In this document: in pieces, positions 20,572 to 30,996 of the stretch | Numbering within the stretch: position 1 is the stretch's first letter | Layout of the letters: each line of letters opens with the position of its first letter | Assembly (NCBI GenBank): GCA_026122225.1 | Contig: JANEZZ010002066.1 | Location: 744,001 to 808,000 of the forward strand | DNA from: Heloderma charlesbogerti | Taxonomy: Eukaryota > Chordata > Lepidosauria > Squamata > Helodermatidae | DNA length: 64,000 nucleotides | Reading direction: 5' to 3' | Notes under the pieces: generated by a model | Told to the model about the DNA's origin: nothing | The model's database searches: none | The model's input: the letters and a program-made list of their open reading frames with translations, nothing else | Program-made: the position numbers and the translations under genes

Positions 20572-21497
20572 TAAAATTGTTCGCCTTTCAAGAAGTAAAC
20601 CCTTAATCTAAATTACTACTGGGGGGAGCTTTAATTTTGATTTTGGTTTGGTTTTTTTGATTATGGAAAAGAAAGCAATTGTGTTATGTTACTCATACCT
20701 CTTGATTAAGAAAAGTAGTGTAAAGTCACATTACAGCCTGAAAATCTACCGTTGCATATTATTTTGAAGCTTCGCTTTTGGAACCCACTTAATTAAATGC
20801 ATAAATCCTTTAAATGGTGTCAGTGCTTATAACTAAATGAGACAATATGAAAAATCAGTAGGAGCTTAAACTGCAGACAAATGTGGGAACAAAAAAAAGT
20901 GTTTTTATACTGTAAGTCCAAATGAGTCACTCCTTTGCGCCAGTGTGGGAGTAAGCTTATCGTCTCGACTTCATACATATGAAAAATCAATTAAACTCTC
21001 AACCATGAATTACTGTAGGACAAATATCAACAGCAGATATCATGACCTAATTATTCTGAGAGTTCTTGTTTTTTTGAAAAGCAAGAAAAGTTCACATTTC
21101 AGATATCAGAAGTTAGCGAACGGTTCAGCATCATATTATTGTTTCCCCTTTGGTTTCTCTTGAAAAGTATTTGGCAAAATCACTACTGATCACTGTCTGT
21201 CAGGCCTTGACTAAGCTCTGAGACAAGCCACACAAAGGGGTCCCATTCTGGTACATGGGAATGGAAGAATTGGTCTATTTCTGGGCCACATCACTTTCAT
21301 TTGTGTTCAAGTTCAACTGTGAGTCTGTTCTGTTCCTGTCATGTTGCCCCCTGGGCCATCAAACCATTCCTCTTCCATCATTAGTTCCTAAAAGCAGGAA
21401 TTGTAAATGGGTGCATTGATGGCAGAAGATTTATTTGCTCCTGATCAGTGGATAGCCTTACTGCGGTTCCAGACAGTGGTGCAGTTGGACACTTTTA
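20572..21497. other. Unassigned AT-rich sequence
   Basis: No gene or repeat recognised. Confidence 0.5.
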
Positions 21498-21975
21498 GGG
21501 CACAATCCTATTAGTGAGCAGAAGCCCCCAAACTTGGAGGTGTCTGATCATCCAGTGCAGGACAGGAGGAGCAGTGGAGGCAATCTTTTTTTCAATTTTT
21601 GCTGAAGCCAGCAGGATGGGAGGAATGGCGGAAGCGATCTTTCCATCCCCATCCCCTATTCTCCTTTCTTTTAGCAAGATGGGCTTATCAACCCATCTAG
21701 TGAGGGTGCTTCAGAGAGGGAGAGAAGGAGGCTGGAAGAGGCTCAGGATAAATTGTATCCTGACCTTTCTGATCTCCTCCCTTACCTTTCCACCAAAATG
21801 CCCTTTTTCCTCGGCCTCAGAGGTCACTTTTCTGACCTTGGAAGACTGCTGGCATGGTTCTTCCTGTGGCAGCTGCCAAGGGGTGGAAGAGGAGGGTCAG
21901 ATATCGAAGCCCTCCTTCCTATGGACCATAGGTTGCTCTCTGATTGGTCAACCAGGGACTATAGGATTGCTCTCT
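21498..21975. repeat. Possible MITE bounded by GGGCACAATCCTAT / ATAGGATTGCTCT
   Basis: AGGGCACAATCCTATTAGTG at the left is matched by ACTATAGGATTGCTCTC at the right in inverse orientation. Similar ends occur at 31795-32107. The interior is otherwise unremarkable, and I could not establish a TSD. Confidence 0.35.
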
Positions 21976-22160
21976 CTGACTGTGGACTTAATGGTCTTAA
22001 GGGGCCACCATCTTTTAAAAGTAATGTGAATTACTTCTGTTATTTTAAACATGAGTTAAACTAGCCCTTTGGGGGCCCTCCTGTTCCTTCTGCTGAGAGA
22101 AGCCCTGGACATCTTCCCCAAATTCCTGCCCTGACGGGCCCACTGGTTCCTGGCTCACAC

Positions 22161-23090
22161 TAGGGGTGGACAAAAGTCGCTTACCTGTCGTCGAAGGCCG
22201 TTCGCGGTGGGGGGGAGCGCTTCGCTGGTCCCCCCGCGAAGTTCAGGCCGGGGGGGGAGGCTTCCTGCCTCGCCCGGCCGAAATTCAGGCCGGGGGGGAG
22301 GCTTCCCGCCTCACCCGGCCGAAATTCAGGCCGGGGAGGAGGCTTCCCGCCTCGCCCGGCCGTGAACGCGGAAGTAAAAAAAAAAAAAAAAAAGCCCCCT
22401 GATAGGCTACGTGACGATTCACGTAGCCTATCACGGCTAGATCTGCAAAGTCAGCCGTGATAGGCTACATGAATCGTCACGTAGCCTATCACGGGTGACT
22501 TTAAAAAAAAAAAAAAAAGCGCGTACGCGAATGGCGGCCCCCATAGGGAGCCGCCATTCGCGTTCCTTATTTAGTGGCTGTCGTCTACGTAAATGTTTAC
22601 GTACACTACGGCGAAAATAAGGGCAACACAAATAGCGTTGCCCTTATTTTCGCCGTAGTCTACGTAAACATTTACGTACACTACAGCCACCAAATAAGGA
22701 ACGGGAATGGCGGCTCCCTATGGGGGCCGCCATTATCCGTACACACTTTTTTTTTTTTAAGTCACCCGGGATAGGCTACGTGACGATTCACGTAGCCTAT
22801 CACAGCTGACTTGGCAAATCTAGCCGTGATAGGCTACGTGAATCGTCACGTAGCCTATCAGGGGACGTGTTGTTGTTTTTTCTTTGATTGCAATGGCGGG
22901 GGCGGCAGCCGGTCGAAAGACCGGCTGCCGCTCCCGCCCCGCTCGAACACCGGACGAACCGCCAGCCGGACCCGCCGCCGGGAGGGACATTCAGGGAAGG
23001 TAAGTCCCGTCCCGGGGGGGGGCGGGGGGCGGGGGGTGCGGAGGATTTCTCCCCGAAACTTGTTCGGGGAGAAATTCTCCGCCATCCCTA
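22161..23090 (-). mobile_element. PC element, R2-L2 subtype, well-preserved reference copy
   Basis: Perfect TSD GCTCACAC (22153-22160, 23091-23098). R2 end TAGGGGTGGACAAAAGTCGC, then three 41-bp units (22238-22363). Palindromes at about 22397-22433, 22456-22494, 22522-22563, 22580-22615, 22618-22648, 22655-22690, 22700-22745, 22768-22805 and 22824-22861. The whole array is a nested inverted repeat with its centre near 22633. The L2 hairpin end is shortened (CCCCGAAACTTGTTCGGGG). Confidence 0.94.
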
Positions 23091-23353
23091 GCTCACACAC
23101 GTCTTAAGGTAAAGTGTCTCTTTCGATCTCCAGACACCAACAGACTATCAGTACCCTTTAAGGTGATTCTCCATGTGATCAGGCATCTCTCTTCCTTGTG
23201 GCATCTTTCTCTTTATTCTCCATCTCCAAGCACATCTTTCTCTTGGGGTCTTCCTTAAAATTTGTGCCACTCCTACCCCGGAAGAGGAATGGGTGTAGCT
23301 ACATGACAAGGCCCTCCACTGGGGTCATCCGAAAAGTCAACAAATCTTCAGAC

Positions 23354-24375
23354 TAGGTATAAGAGAATAACAGATGTTCAAGTTCATCAATATTCTGTTT
23401 TCCAGCTAGTGATGGGCGGGCGGGCGGGCACACCCGGTCCTTTTTTTAACAGGAAAAGTGCATATTTTCAAACACCAAAAAGCATACTTTTCCAAACTTC
23501 TTCTTCTTAAGCTCCTATGTCGGAGCTTAGCTATCATTGCAGCTATTTTTGTTTTTGACACTGCTGCTCTGAATAGTTGTACAGAAGTACAGCTGAACCA
23601 TTCCCTCAGATTCTTTAGCCATGATGTTCATCTTTTTCCTATTGATCTTTTTCCTTCCATTTTCCCTTGTATAATGAGTTGGAGTATGGCATATTTTTCC
23701 CCTCAGATAATATGACCAAGGTATTGTAACTTTCTTCTTTTGATGGTCTTTACCAATTCCATTTGTTTACTGTGTATAGTACATTTTCATGTGTTACTTG
23801 ATCAGTCCACAGTATTTTCAGCATGTGTCAGTATAGTCACATTTCGAATTATTCGATTTTCCTCAGATAGTTCTTTTTAAGTGTCCAAACCTCTACTCCA
23901 TAAAATAACATTGAGAAGTCATAGCATCTTACCATCCAAATCCTTACTGCAAGATTTAGCTCCCAATTACATAATAATTGTTTCATTTTAACAAACATTG
24001 TTCTTGCCATCTCCACTCTTGCATTTATCTCTTGTGTTTGTTTGTTTATTCCAAACTTTTCCAAACACAAACCCCAAATGCCCACTCCCCCCCCCATAAG
24101 CTAAAGCAAGAAAATGCAGTTGGGGTGGGGGGATGAATTCGCATTTTCAGAAGTATGCACTTTCCCCCCATAGGCTTAAGAATGAAAATGCCATTTCAGA
24201 GGGGAAATTGAAATTTTCAGAATTCTGGACTTGCACAAGTTCACACTTTCAAATGCAAGCTCAGGAAATCGCAAAGAATTCCTGAGAATTACACTCCTGT
24301 TCCCTTTCACATTCAGGGTTGCAAACAGGATATGTTTGCATGATTTTCCAGGAATAAAATTCTTGTATGTCCCTC
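23354..24375. mobile_element. hAT-like element, TGTGCATTTTC family, carrying a LINE insertion
   Basis: Left TAGGTATAAG ... GATGTTCAAGTTCATCAAT and right TTCTTGTATGTCCCT have flanks CTTCAGAC / CTTCAGGC (7 of 8). The interior (AAGTGCATATTTTC, AAGCTAAAGCAAGAAAATG) matches 4897-5214. The extra length is due to the LINE at 23498-24054. Confidence 0.72.
23498..24054 (-). pseudogene. 5'-truncated non-LTR retrotransposon 3' fragment
   Basis: Flanked by a perfect 12-bp TSD ACTTTTCCAAAC (23486-23497, 24055-24066). On the minus strand it ends in an AAGAAGAAGAA tail. The reading frame includes INARVEMARTMFVKMKQLLCNWELNLAVRIWMVRCY, FSMLFYGVEVWTLKK and, after stops, RRKLQYLGHIIRG, the C-terminal connection region of endonuclease/RT-type LINEs. 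I cannot assign the clade; it is neither BovB nor CR1. It was once the 3' end of a pol gene and is dead now. Confidence 0.8.
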
Positions 24376-24575
24376 CTTCAGGCCCAAAGTCTTGTTGCAC
24401 TTGTGTGTTGGCTGTTTGTGAGGCTTCCACTTCGCCTCAACCTCCCCTGGCCCTTGGGGGTGGAAGGTTTGCGTTCCCTGACTTCCAGGCAGGGCTACAC
24501 ACCTTCTCCTCAGCCCCATCTCAGTCTCCCCTTCTGTATCCTCCTTGAATTCTTCTCCTTCTAGTCTCTCTCCAC

Positions 24576-24976
24576 TAGGGATGGTATGAGAGTCCAAAAA
24601 GTGGATGGAGTCTGATGGACTCCACCCCCCCCACCTCCACCCCGTCTGGCCTCCTGGACCCCACTCACCGAGCCCTGGGGTAGTGACAGACCTAGCCACT
24701 GAGCACCCCGGAGATTGGCAAGTAGCTGGGAGCACCATGGCACCCCAGCGCTCTCACCTTGGCCTCCTTGGGAGGAGGCCAGGGCGAGAGAGCTGGTGGC
24801 TGGCCGAGCCAAGGACTCAGCAGTCAAACCCTTGTGCACATAAAGCAGTTTGCACGGCTCAGCAGGTGGGCAGGGCAAGCAGGGAGACCCACCGAGCAGG
24901 TCCAGGCCATGTGAGCTGGGGGGGGCAGCTTGTTAAGTTGCCCCCGACCTAGATGAGATGGGTTTGTCCATCCCTA
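24576..24976. mobile_element. TAGGG-type element (GAGTCCAA / GATGGACTCC family)
   Basis: Left TAGGGATGGTATGAGAGTCC; right GTTTGTCCATCCCTA; flanks CTCTCCAC / CTCCCAAC (6 of 8). The segment GGCCTCCTTGGGAGGAGGCC ... CACATAAAGCAG (24755-24850) is also found at 57310-57410, so part of the interior is shared with the repeat there. Confidence 0.6.
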
Positions 24977-25039
24977 CTCCCAACCTCATTGTCCTTTCTC
25001 CTGCTCTGCCCTCTTGCCCTATCCCTTTTAAATGGCCAG

Positions 25040-25145
25040 CAAAAGGGGCTCGGTTGCTTTGGGCGGCGGTGGAGACAGCAGGATGGGAAGGGAGAGGGAA
25101 GTACCGCTTCCCTCTCACTTCCCATCCTGCCACCGAAAGCAACTG
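25040..25145. repeat. Imperfect hairpin
   Basis: GTTGCTTTGGGCGGCGGTGG ... CAGGATGGGAAG pairs with CTTCCCATCCTG ... CCACCGAAAGCAAC across a short loop near 25100. It resembles the central palindromes of the other TAGGG elements, but no ends are identified nearby. Confidence 0.6.
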
Positions 25146-25421
25146 CGCTCCTCTCTGCCAGTGCTCAGCAGAGAAAGATGCAGTTGCTCACACAGCAGCG
25201 GTGACAGCACTCACTGGGCCCCTGCAGACCATCAGCCAGCTCGCATCCCGGCGTGAGCTGGGTCTGGCAGTGGGCAGGGATCTGACGAGCAGGTTGTGAG
25301 GCAGACTCAGATGAGTTTGCACGACCCGATTCCTTCACTCCCACCCCCCAGCAGCCCCAGGGGACCTACTGATGTACTGCAAGGGGGGTTAACAAATGGT
25401 AGTACCCATTTGCTGCTGAAA

Positions 25422-25432
25422 CTATCTATCTA

Positions 25433-25485
<53 letters not shown>

Positions 25486-25497
25486 TTATCTATCTAT
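25422..25497. repeat. (CTAT)n/(CTGT)n microsatellite
   Basis: Tetranucleotide array, CTAT with an interior CTGT block. Confidence 0.97.
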
Positions 25498-25621
25498 GGG
25501 CATATGCATAACTGCATTCATTTCCTGTTATCTTTCCCTCTCCACTCCACAGTTCAAAATAATCATATGAGAATCTGCTTAGATTAAACCAGGGGTAGTT
25601 TAGAAAGGTATGAGACAGATT

Positions 25622-25736
25622 AGAGAGAGAGAGAGAGAGAGAGGGAGGGAGGGAGGGAGGGAGGGAGGGAGGGAGGGAGGGAGGGAGGGAGGGAAAGAAG
25701 GAAGGAAGGAAGGAAGGAAGGAAGGAAGATAGATGG

Positions 25737-25796
<60 letters not shown>

Positions 25797-25812
25797 TAGA
25801 TGATGGATGGAT

Positions 25813-25871
<59 letters not shown>

Positions 25872-25890
25872 GAGACAGACAGACAGATAT
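25622..25890. repeat. Compound purine microsatellite
   Basis: Ordered blocks of GA, GGGA, GGAA, GATA, GACA, GATG and again GATA. All long open frames on the minus strand here are artefacts. Confidence 0.97.
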
Positions 25891-26092
25891 AATGCAAATA
25901 TGCTAAATGATCGATTCAGCATAACAACGTCCCAAGATTTCTATTGCATGATGCAACTGAGTCATCTTGGGCTTCAAATCTCACCCAGAAGATTGTTCAT
26001 ATATTCCTTGGGGCATATATGAGCAGGATCAATGCAATCATTTGAACCTGCAAAGTTATAACATCTGAAAATACTGTATGTACATCATTTAA

Positions 26093-26120
26093 ACACACAC
26101 ACACACACACACACACACAA
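26093..26120. repeat. (CA)n microsatellite
   Basis: About 13 CA units. Confidence 0.95.
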
Positions 26121-26212
26121 TGATATCACACTTTGCTTGAAATATTGTTATCCAGGGATGAGGAAAGGGGAATTTAACTTGCGTTAGAACTGGCCAAACA
26201 TCTATCTATATG

Positions 26213-26640
26213 TTATGATAAGGTGTGATTTCTACAAACCAGTTTCTTCTTTGCCTTTAAAAAAAACCTTGGTGAGCCATCATCATCATCAAAAATTGGA
26301 GATAAGCTGTCAGCCACAGCTCTAAGCTGTTCGACACTAACAATACGCCTGAGAACTATCATGGATGTTTTATCACTTCCTTTATTGTCAACGTTCTTAT
26401 ATAGCCTTACATTTTCCATTAGGCGATCCAGATATTTCAAGTCAGCACACCACAAAGTATGTATGGACTGCATTAGTGGGATTGATTGTTTATCCATGTC
26501 AGTTGGCTGTTATCATCCATCCATTTTGGAAGCTGACTTAAGATATCTACCAGGCTTTGGAGAGTTTCTTTGCTGTCATATAACTGGAGCTTTGCACGTT
26601 ATAACCCTTAATTGCTTGCCTTTTCTTGACATCTTTGTCT
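26213..26640 (-). pseudogene. Unidentified coding-like remnant, possible processed pseudogene
   Basis: The minus strand carries a 94-codon open frame (26213-26497; LWCADLKYLDRLMENVRLYK, VDNKGSDKTSMIVLRRIVS). Immediately upstream, in a neighbouring frame, there is another protein-like run (LYDSKETLQSLVDILSQLPK, WMDDNSQLT). The two could be one reading frame joined by a single indel. Amino-acid composition is not that of a simple repeat or a known mobile element. I do not recognise the family and assign no function. It may also be chance. Confidence 0.3.
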
Positions 26641-26836
26641 TCCAAGGAAACATATGCAACTTGGAAGAGCCACTCTGATGTGGCATCTGGGGAGGGACAG
26701 GAGGGTTAGGAAAGCCAGTCTAAAGGTCCTGCCACAGATGTAACAGGAATGCACTTGTGAATGTGTTCTCTAATGTGAGGCAAAGTGCTTTTCTTATTTT
26801 GCTAGAGAGCACTGACAGCTTTGGATGCCTAGGAGT

Positions 26837-27271
26837 TAGGAATGCTGGAGAAATCTGCAACAGAACCAAATGACTTCAGATTTTCTTGAATCTGACCCAT
26901 GGATTCTGCAGCAGACCAATTTTACCCTTTCTCAGGCAGGATCTGCAGACTTGCGGACCATTTTTTTTTTTTACTTTTTTAACTAACCGAATGTTGTGCA
27001 AATTTCATCATGGAAAAATATGCACAATTAGAAAAAAAAAACAGCCAAAAGGTGCATTTCTCCCATAAGCTAAAGCATGAAAATGTGCATTTCAGGAAAA
27101 TGTGTGCATTTTCACACACATGAAATTGCACAATTGCATATTTGCACAAATGCAAAATTGTGCAAATTCAGAAACAAAAAAACTAATTCCATTGTTGGGC
27201 AGACAATGGAACAAAAGTTGCCTGACAATTTCCAAAACATAGACAGAATGGATTTCTGTCATACATCCATA
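26837..27271. mobile_element. Probable hAT-like element, diverged
   Basis: TAGGAATGCTGGAGAAATCTGC at the left and TCATACATCCATA at the right. The interior is rich in GTGCATTTC / GAAATTGCACA words, like the 4897 family. Flanks do not form a clear TSD. Confidence 0.45.
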
Positions 27272-27535
27272 CTGGTGGCTACTAGCTACTAGACACAGCA
27301 TCCCACCTGCTCAACTCTGGGCTGGTGAGAACCTATTCGCAGTTTGCATGTAGCCAGCAAAGAAGGGAGAAGTCTGAGTTTGGTAGTCAGCTGGCAAGAG
27401 GGAGCCCTAAGATGGGGAGGTGGCTCCAAGGCCATGCATGCTCTTTGCTTTGCAGGGCGTGGGGGGGAACGGGTGCTACTTTAAAGATGATCAGTATTGT
27501 CTGTGTGGTCCCTACCCATTGCCCATTCTGGCTGG

Positions 27536-27792
27536 GTTATTTATTTATTTATTTATTTATTGCATTTATATCCTGCCTTTTTTCCTCTTGCAAGGAACCC
27601 AGGGCGGCTTACATTACGCTCCTCCTCCTCTCCATTTTATCCTCACAACGACAACCCTGTGAGGTAGGTTGAGCTGAGAGTCTGTGACTGGCCCAAAGTC
27701 ACCCAGTGAGCTTCCATGGCCGAGTGGGGACTAGAACTCGGATCTCCTGGCTCCCAGTCCAGCACTTTCACCACTTCACCATGCTGGCTCTC
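27536..27792 (-). repeat. CORE/MIR-like tRNA-derived SINE
   Basis: Reading the minus strand: GAGAGCCAGCATGGTGAAGT (A-box region), GAGTTCTAGTCCCC (B box), GGGCCAGTCACAGACTCTCA, TACCTCACAGGGTTGTCG, then a GGCGGGATATAAA-like end and an ATAAATAAATA tail. The B box is intact enough to recognise. Confidence 0.78.
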
Positions 27793-27879
27793 CTAATGTG
27801 ATGAAATTTGGAATTCAATGGCATCTGAGGATGGAGCACAGGATGGGGAACCTGCCTCACATGGAAACTGACCCTGTTA

Positions 27880-28760
27880 TAGAGATGTATGAAAGTGCCC
27901 TTACCTGACTCCGCCGGGTTCCACTGGGGAGGGAGGCGCTCCGTCCCTCCCCCCGGAATCCTCACCGGCTGGCTCCGCTCTGCAGGGATTCCGCAGAGCC
28001 ACCGGCCGGCTCCGCCAGCAGACAGACATTCGGCCGCTGGCTAGCAGGGACGCAAATGGCGGCGGCCGTAGCTGCTGCCATTTGCGTCCCTGTAGTCAGC
28101 CGTGATAGGCTACGTAAATCTTTACGTAGCCTATCACGTCTGACTTTAAAAAAAAAAATGCACGTACGCAAATGGCGGTGGCTACGGCCGCTGCCATTTG
28201 CGTTCCTTATTTTTTGGCCGTCTTAGTCTACGTAAATATTTACGTAGACTAAGACGGTGTAAATAAGGGGAACGCAAATAGCGTAGTGGACGCTATTTGC
28301 ATTCCCCCTTATTTTCGCCATCTTAGTCTACATAAATATTTACGTAGACTAAGACGGCCAAAAATAAGGAATGCAAATGGCAGTGGCTGTAGTCACCGCC
28401 ATTTGCGTTTATGCATTGTTGTTTTTTAAAGTCAGCCGTGATAGGCTACGTAAAGATTTACATAGCCTATCACGTCATTAAAAAAAAAAAACCTAGCCAT
28501 GATAGGCTACGCAAATCTTTTCGTAGCCTATCACGTCTTTTTTTTTTTTTTTTTACAACACTGGAAATGGTGGCGGCAGCAGCCAGTCGGAAGACCAGCC
28601 GCCGCAGCCGTCCAGAAGATCCGCCCCAGGTAAGTCTCGTCCCATGGGGGGATTGGCGTGGGGGCGTGGGGGCAGGCCGTTCTGCCACGGAGTTTGGGGG
28701 GCCAAATGCACTGGCATTTGGCCTCACCGAGATCCGTGGCGGAATTCTCTGCCATCCCTA
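27880..28760 (-). mobile_element. PC element, R1-L1 subtype
   Basis: Perfect TSD CCCTGTTA (27872-27879, 28761-28768). R end TAGAGATGTATGAAAGTGCC. Palindromes at 28050-28090, 28100-28140, 28160-28205, 28215-28255, 28268-28308, 28318-28358, 28370-28412, 28432-28472 and 28495-28535. CAGGTAAGTCTCG at 28627 marks the L-side donor-like site. The L1 hairpin contains GCCAAATGCACTGGCATTTGGC. Confidence 0.93.
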
Positions 28761-28836
28761 CCCTGTTAAAGGCAGTCCTCTGGAGCTTCCTAGTGTTCAA
28801 GGAAGCAGAAGGTGCTGCAAAACACAGACATACAAA

Positions 28837-29402
28837 TAGGGTTGGAAAGACTCAACAGTGTCCCGCTTCCTCGAGTGGTTGCCAAGCCGCTGCCACCACC
28901 CACCCCTGCTTGTGGAGCTGTGCGAACTTCTAAACGTCCCCGGTGAGCACCCAAAGAATCCGCGGGGCCAGCCACCCTTGTAGCGAGCCACCATTGTGTG
29001 CAACAATGGCAGCTCTGGAACATCCATATTTTTGATGTTGCGTAATTGGTGGCCATAAAGGCACCATTGACTCAACAGTAAAAATACAGAAGTTATGGAG
29101 CCACCATTGTTGCACACGGTGGTGGCTACCAGAGTCTCCATCGGGGAGAATAAGGGGTTCAGGGTGACTCCTGTCTCCGCTGCCTCTCAAGGCTTGCCAG
29201 GTGGGAGGGGCAGGAGTCGTGCCTCCTGCTAGTTCTCAGCACCTTGCAAGGAGAGGAGAACATGCTGGACCCACTCGCCAGGCCCAGGGCTGCTCAGTGA
29301 GAACAGCCGGGTGCGCACATAGTCTCAGTGAGCCAGTCCGGGATACATGAGCGAGGGGGAATCCACCATACTCCCCCCACCCAAACTCTCACAACATACC
29401 TA
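28837..29402. mobile_element. hAT-like element with ACCATTGTTGCACA palindromes
   Basis: Perfect TSD CATACAAA (28829-28836, 29403-29410). Ends TAGGGTTGGAAAGACTC and CTCACAACATACCTA. The interior (28980-29130) has inverted copies of GAGCCACCATTGTGTGCAAC around a TGGTGGCCATAAAGG centre. Related sequence lies at 63690-63935 and 50580-50960. Confidence 0.86.
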
Positions 29403-29456
29403 CATACAAACCCATGTGCATGCGGATCTGTAAAGTCTTCAAGCTAGGCAACTGTA

Positions 29457-29745
29457 TTGTACTATGTGGTGCCAACTAACTATTATCACAGGGCTGCTTC
29501 ATACTGGCCAATCGTCCAATTACGAGAAGCCAGGGCAGGGGCAATATTCAGAAGCATACCACTTGCTGGGGGCCCAGCAACCGATATGGCCCTGAATACC
29601 TCTTTGCTGGGGAATGCAAGCAGGAGGGTGCTCTTTTCCTCATGTCCTGCTTGCGTGCTTCCTAGCTGACCATTGTGGGAACAGAATGTTGGACTAGATA
29701 GGCCTTTGGTCTGATCCAGCAGGGTTCGTCTTAGTTCTCCTTTTG
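29457..29745 (+). mobile_element. CR1 LINE 3' fragment, diverged
   Basis: GCTGGGGAATGCAAGCAGG, CATGTCCTGCTTGCG, GACCATTGTGGGAACAGAATG and TCTGATCCAGCAGGGTTCG align with the CR1 ends elsewhere. The 5' part is scrambled. 29746-30099 shows nothing recognised. Confidence 0.65.
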
Positions 29746-30099
29746 TAATGACCCCTAACATGCTTGTTTTAGAAAGCTATGGGGAACATTATTCGTCTAA
29801 AATGGCAGGAGTTCAGGGGTGGGGCTTCTGGGTTTCACTAAGGGTTCGCATAATTAAAACAGTGATACAGGTAGACCCTACACACCGTGGGGCACAGGAA
29901 GACCTGAACATCCCCTTCTTCTGTATGTAGGAATATCATGGATGACATTTGTATACCTTTATTTCATACCCCCTTATTCTATATTTATTTTATGCTCTGT
30001 CTTCCCTTTTTTTAATGCTATCTTCCTATGTGTGGGGAGTTCTTTCCCACTGGAGAGCTTTCAAACATGCAACCCACCTGCAGCCTGAAGGGGTAGAGT

Positions 30100-30996
30100 T
30101 AGGGATGTGCAATTCAGCAGAACTCAAGCTCGCCAAAGTTCTCTCAATTCCATCTCAAAGCTCATTCTGACTCAAGTCTGTATCAGATAGTACGCTTTTT
30201 TCTTTTCTTTTTGTCTGAAAATCCATGTGTATTTATGTGTGTATTTCTCCAAATGTATGTATCACTTGTATACATTTTTGAGATGTATGCATTCTTCTGC
30301 CATCGATTAAAGCGTATTTGTGCACATTTTTGGAATGTACTCATTTTAAAATGTATGCATCTTCAAATGTGTTCATTTTGAAGTGCATGCATTTTTAAAT
30401 GTACTCATTCTTGTCCCATGATTAAAGCCTATTTGTGTGCATGTTTGAAATGTATGACAGCCTCGTGTGGCGCAGAGTGGCAGGCGGCAGTATTGCAACC
30501 GAAACTCTCCCCATGACCTGAGTTTGATCCCAGCGGAAGCTGAGTCCCAGGTAGCCGGCTCAGGTCGACTCAGCCTTCCATCCTTCTGAGGTCGGTAAAA
30601 TGAGTACCCAGCTTGCTGGGGAAAAGGTAGTCACGACTGGGGAAGGCACTGGCAAACCACCCCGCTACAGTCTGCCACGAAAACACCAGCAAAAGCGGCA
30701 TCCCTCTAGGAGTCAGCAATGACACGGTGCTTGCACAGGAGGAACCTTTCCTTTCCTTTCCTTTCCTTGAAATGTATGCATTTTTGAAATGTACTCATTT
30801 TAAAATGTATGCATTTTTTAAAATGTATGCATGCTGTCAAATTCATTTGGTGGGGTGGGGCGGGATCTGTGAATCACTTCACTAGCTTGGAAGTGTACAA
30901 ACCAGCAACCACAGATTGCATCCAAGTGCAAACTGAGTGCAAACTGAGTAAAATTCTGATCAAAAACAAACTGAAACGAATTTCTCATACATCCCT
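30100..30996. mobile_element. TAGGG-type hAT-like element (GCTCGCCAAAGTTCTC family), hosting a SINE
   Basis: Left TAGGGATGTGCAATTCAGC; right TTTCTCATACATCCCTA. The interior repeats AAATGTATGCATTTT-like words many times. Flanks GGTAGAGT / GGTCCAGG are only weakly similar. The SINE at 30457-30768 accounts for a third of the length. Confidence 0.72.
30457..30768 (+). repeat. tRNA-derived SINE with BovB-like 3' tail (Sauria-SINE-like)
   Basis: Perfect 10-bp TSD GAAATGTATG (30447-30456, 30769-30778). The head GTGTGGCGCAGAGTGG (A box) and GAGTTTGATCCC (B box) are followed by a conserved body (GGTCGGTAAAATGAGTACCC, GGGGAAGGCACTGGCAAACC). The 3' part GGAGTCAGCAATGACACGG resembles the BovB 3' end (GAGTCAGACATGACTT at 47796). 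The tail is (CCTTT)n. This is consistent with mobilisation by the BovB machinery. Confidence 0.88.

Noticed and set aside
22397..22861. Regular palindromes as a CRISPR array
   Set aside because: Units are palindromes of several kinds in mirrored order, not identical repeats with unique spacers, and the genome is vertebrate-like.
22161..23107. Recurring frames with RPAAAPAPLE or GGSRSKDRLP-type sequence in many PC copies
   Set aside because: They recur because the DNA repeats. Frames shift between copies and both strands are open; no transposase-like motif occurs.
24577..24952. Overlapping frames of 105-141 codons at 24313-24952
   Set aside because: They lie in a GC-rich mobile element, show no conserved motif and overlap on both strands.
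25490..25922. 135- and 100-codon frames
   Set aside because: Translation of the compound GATA/GGGA/GGAA microsatellite.
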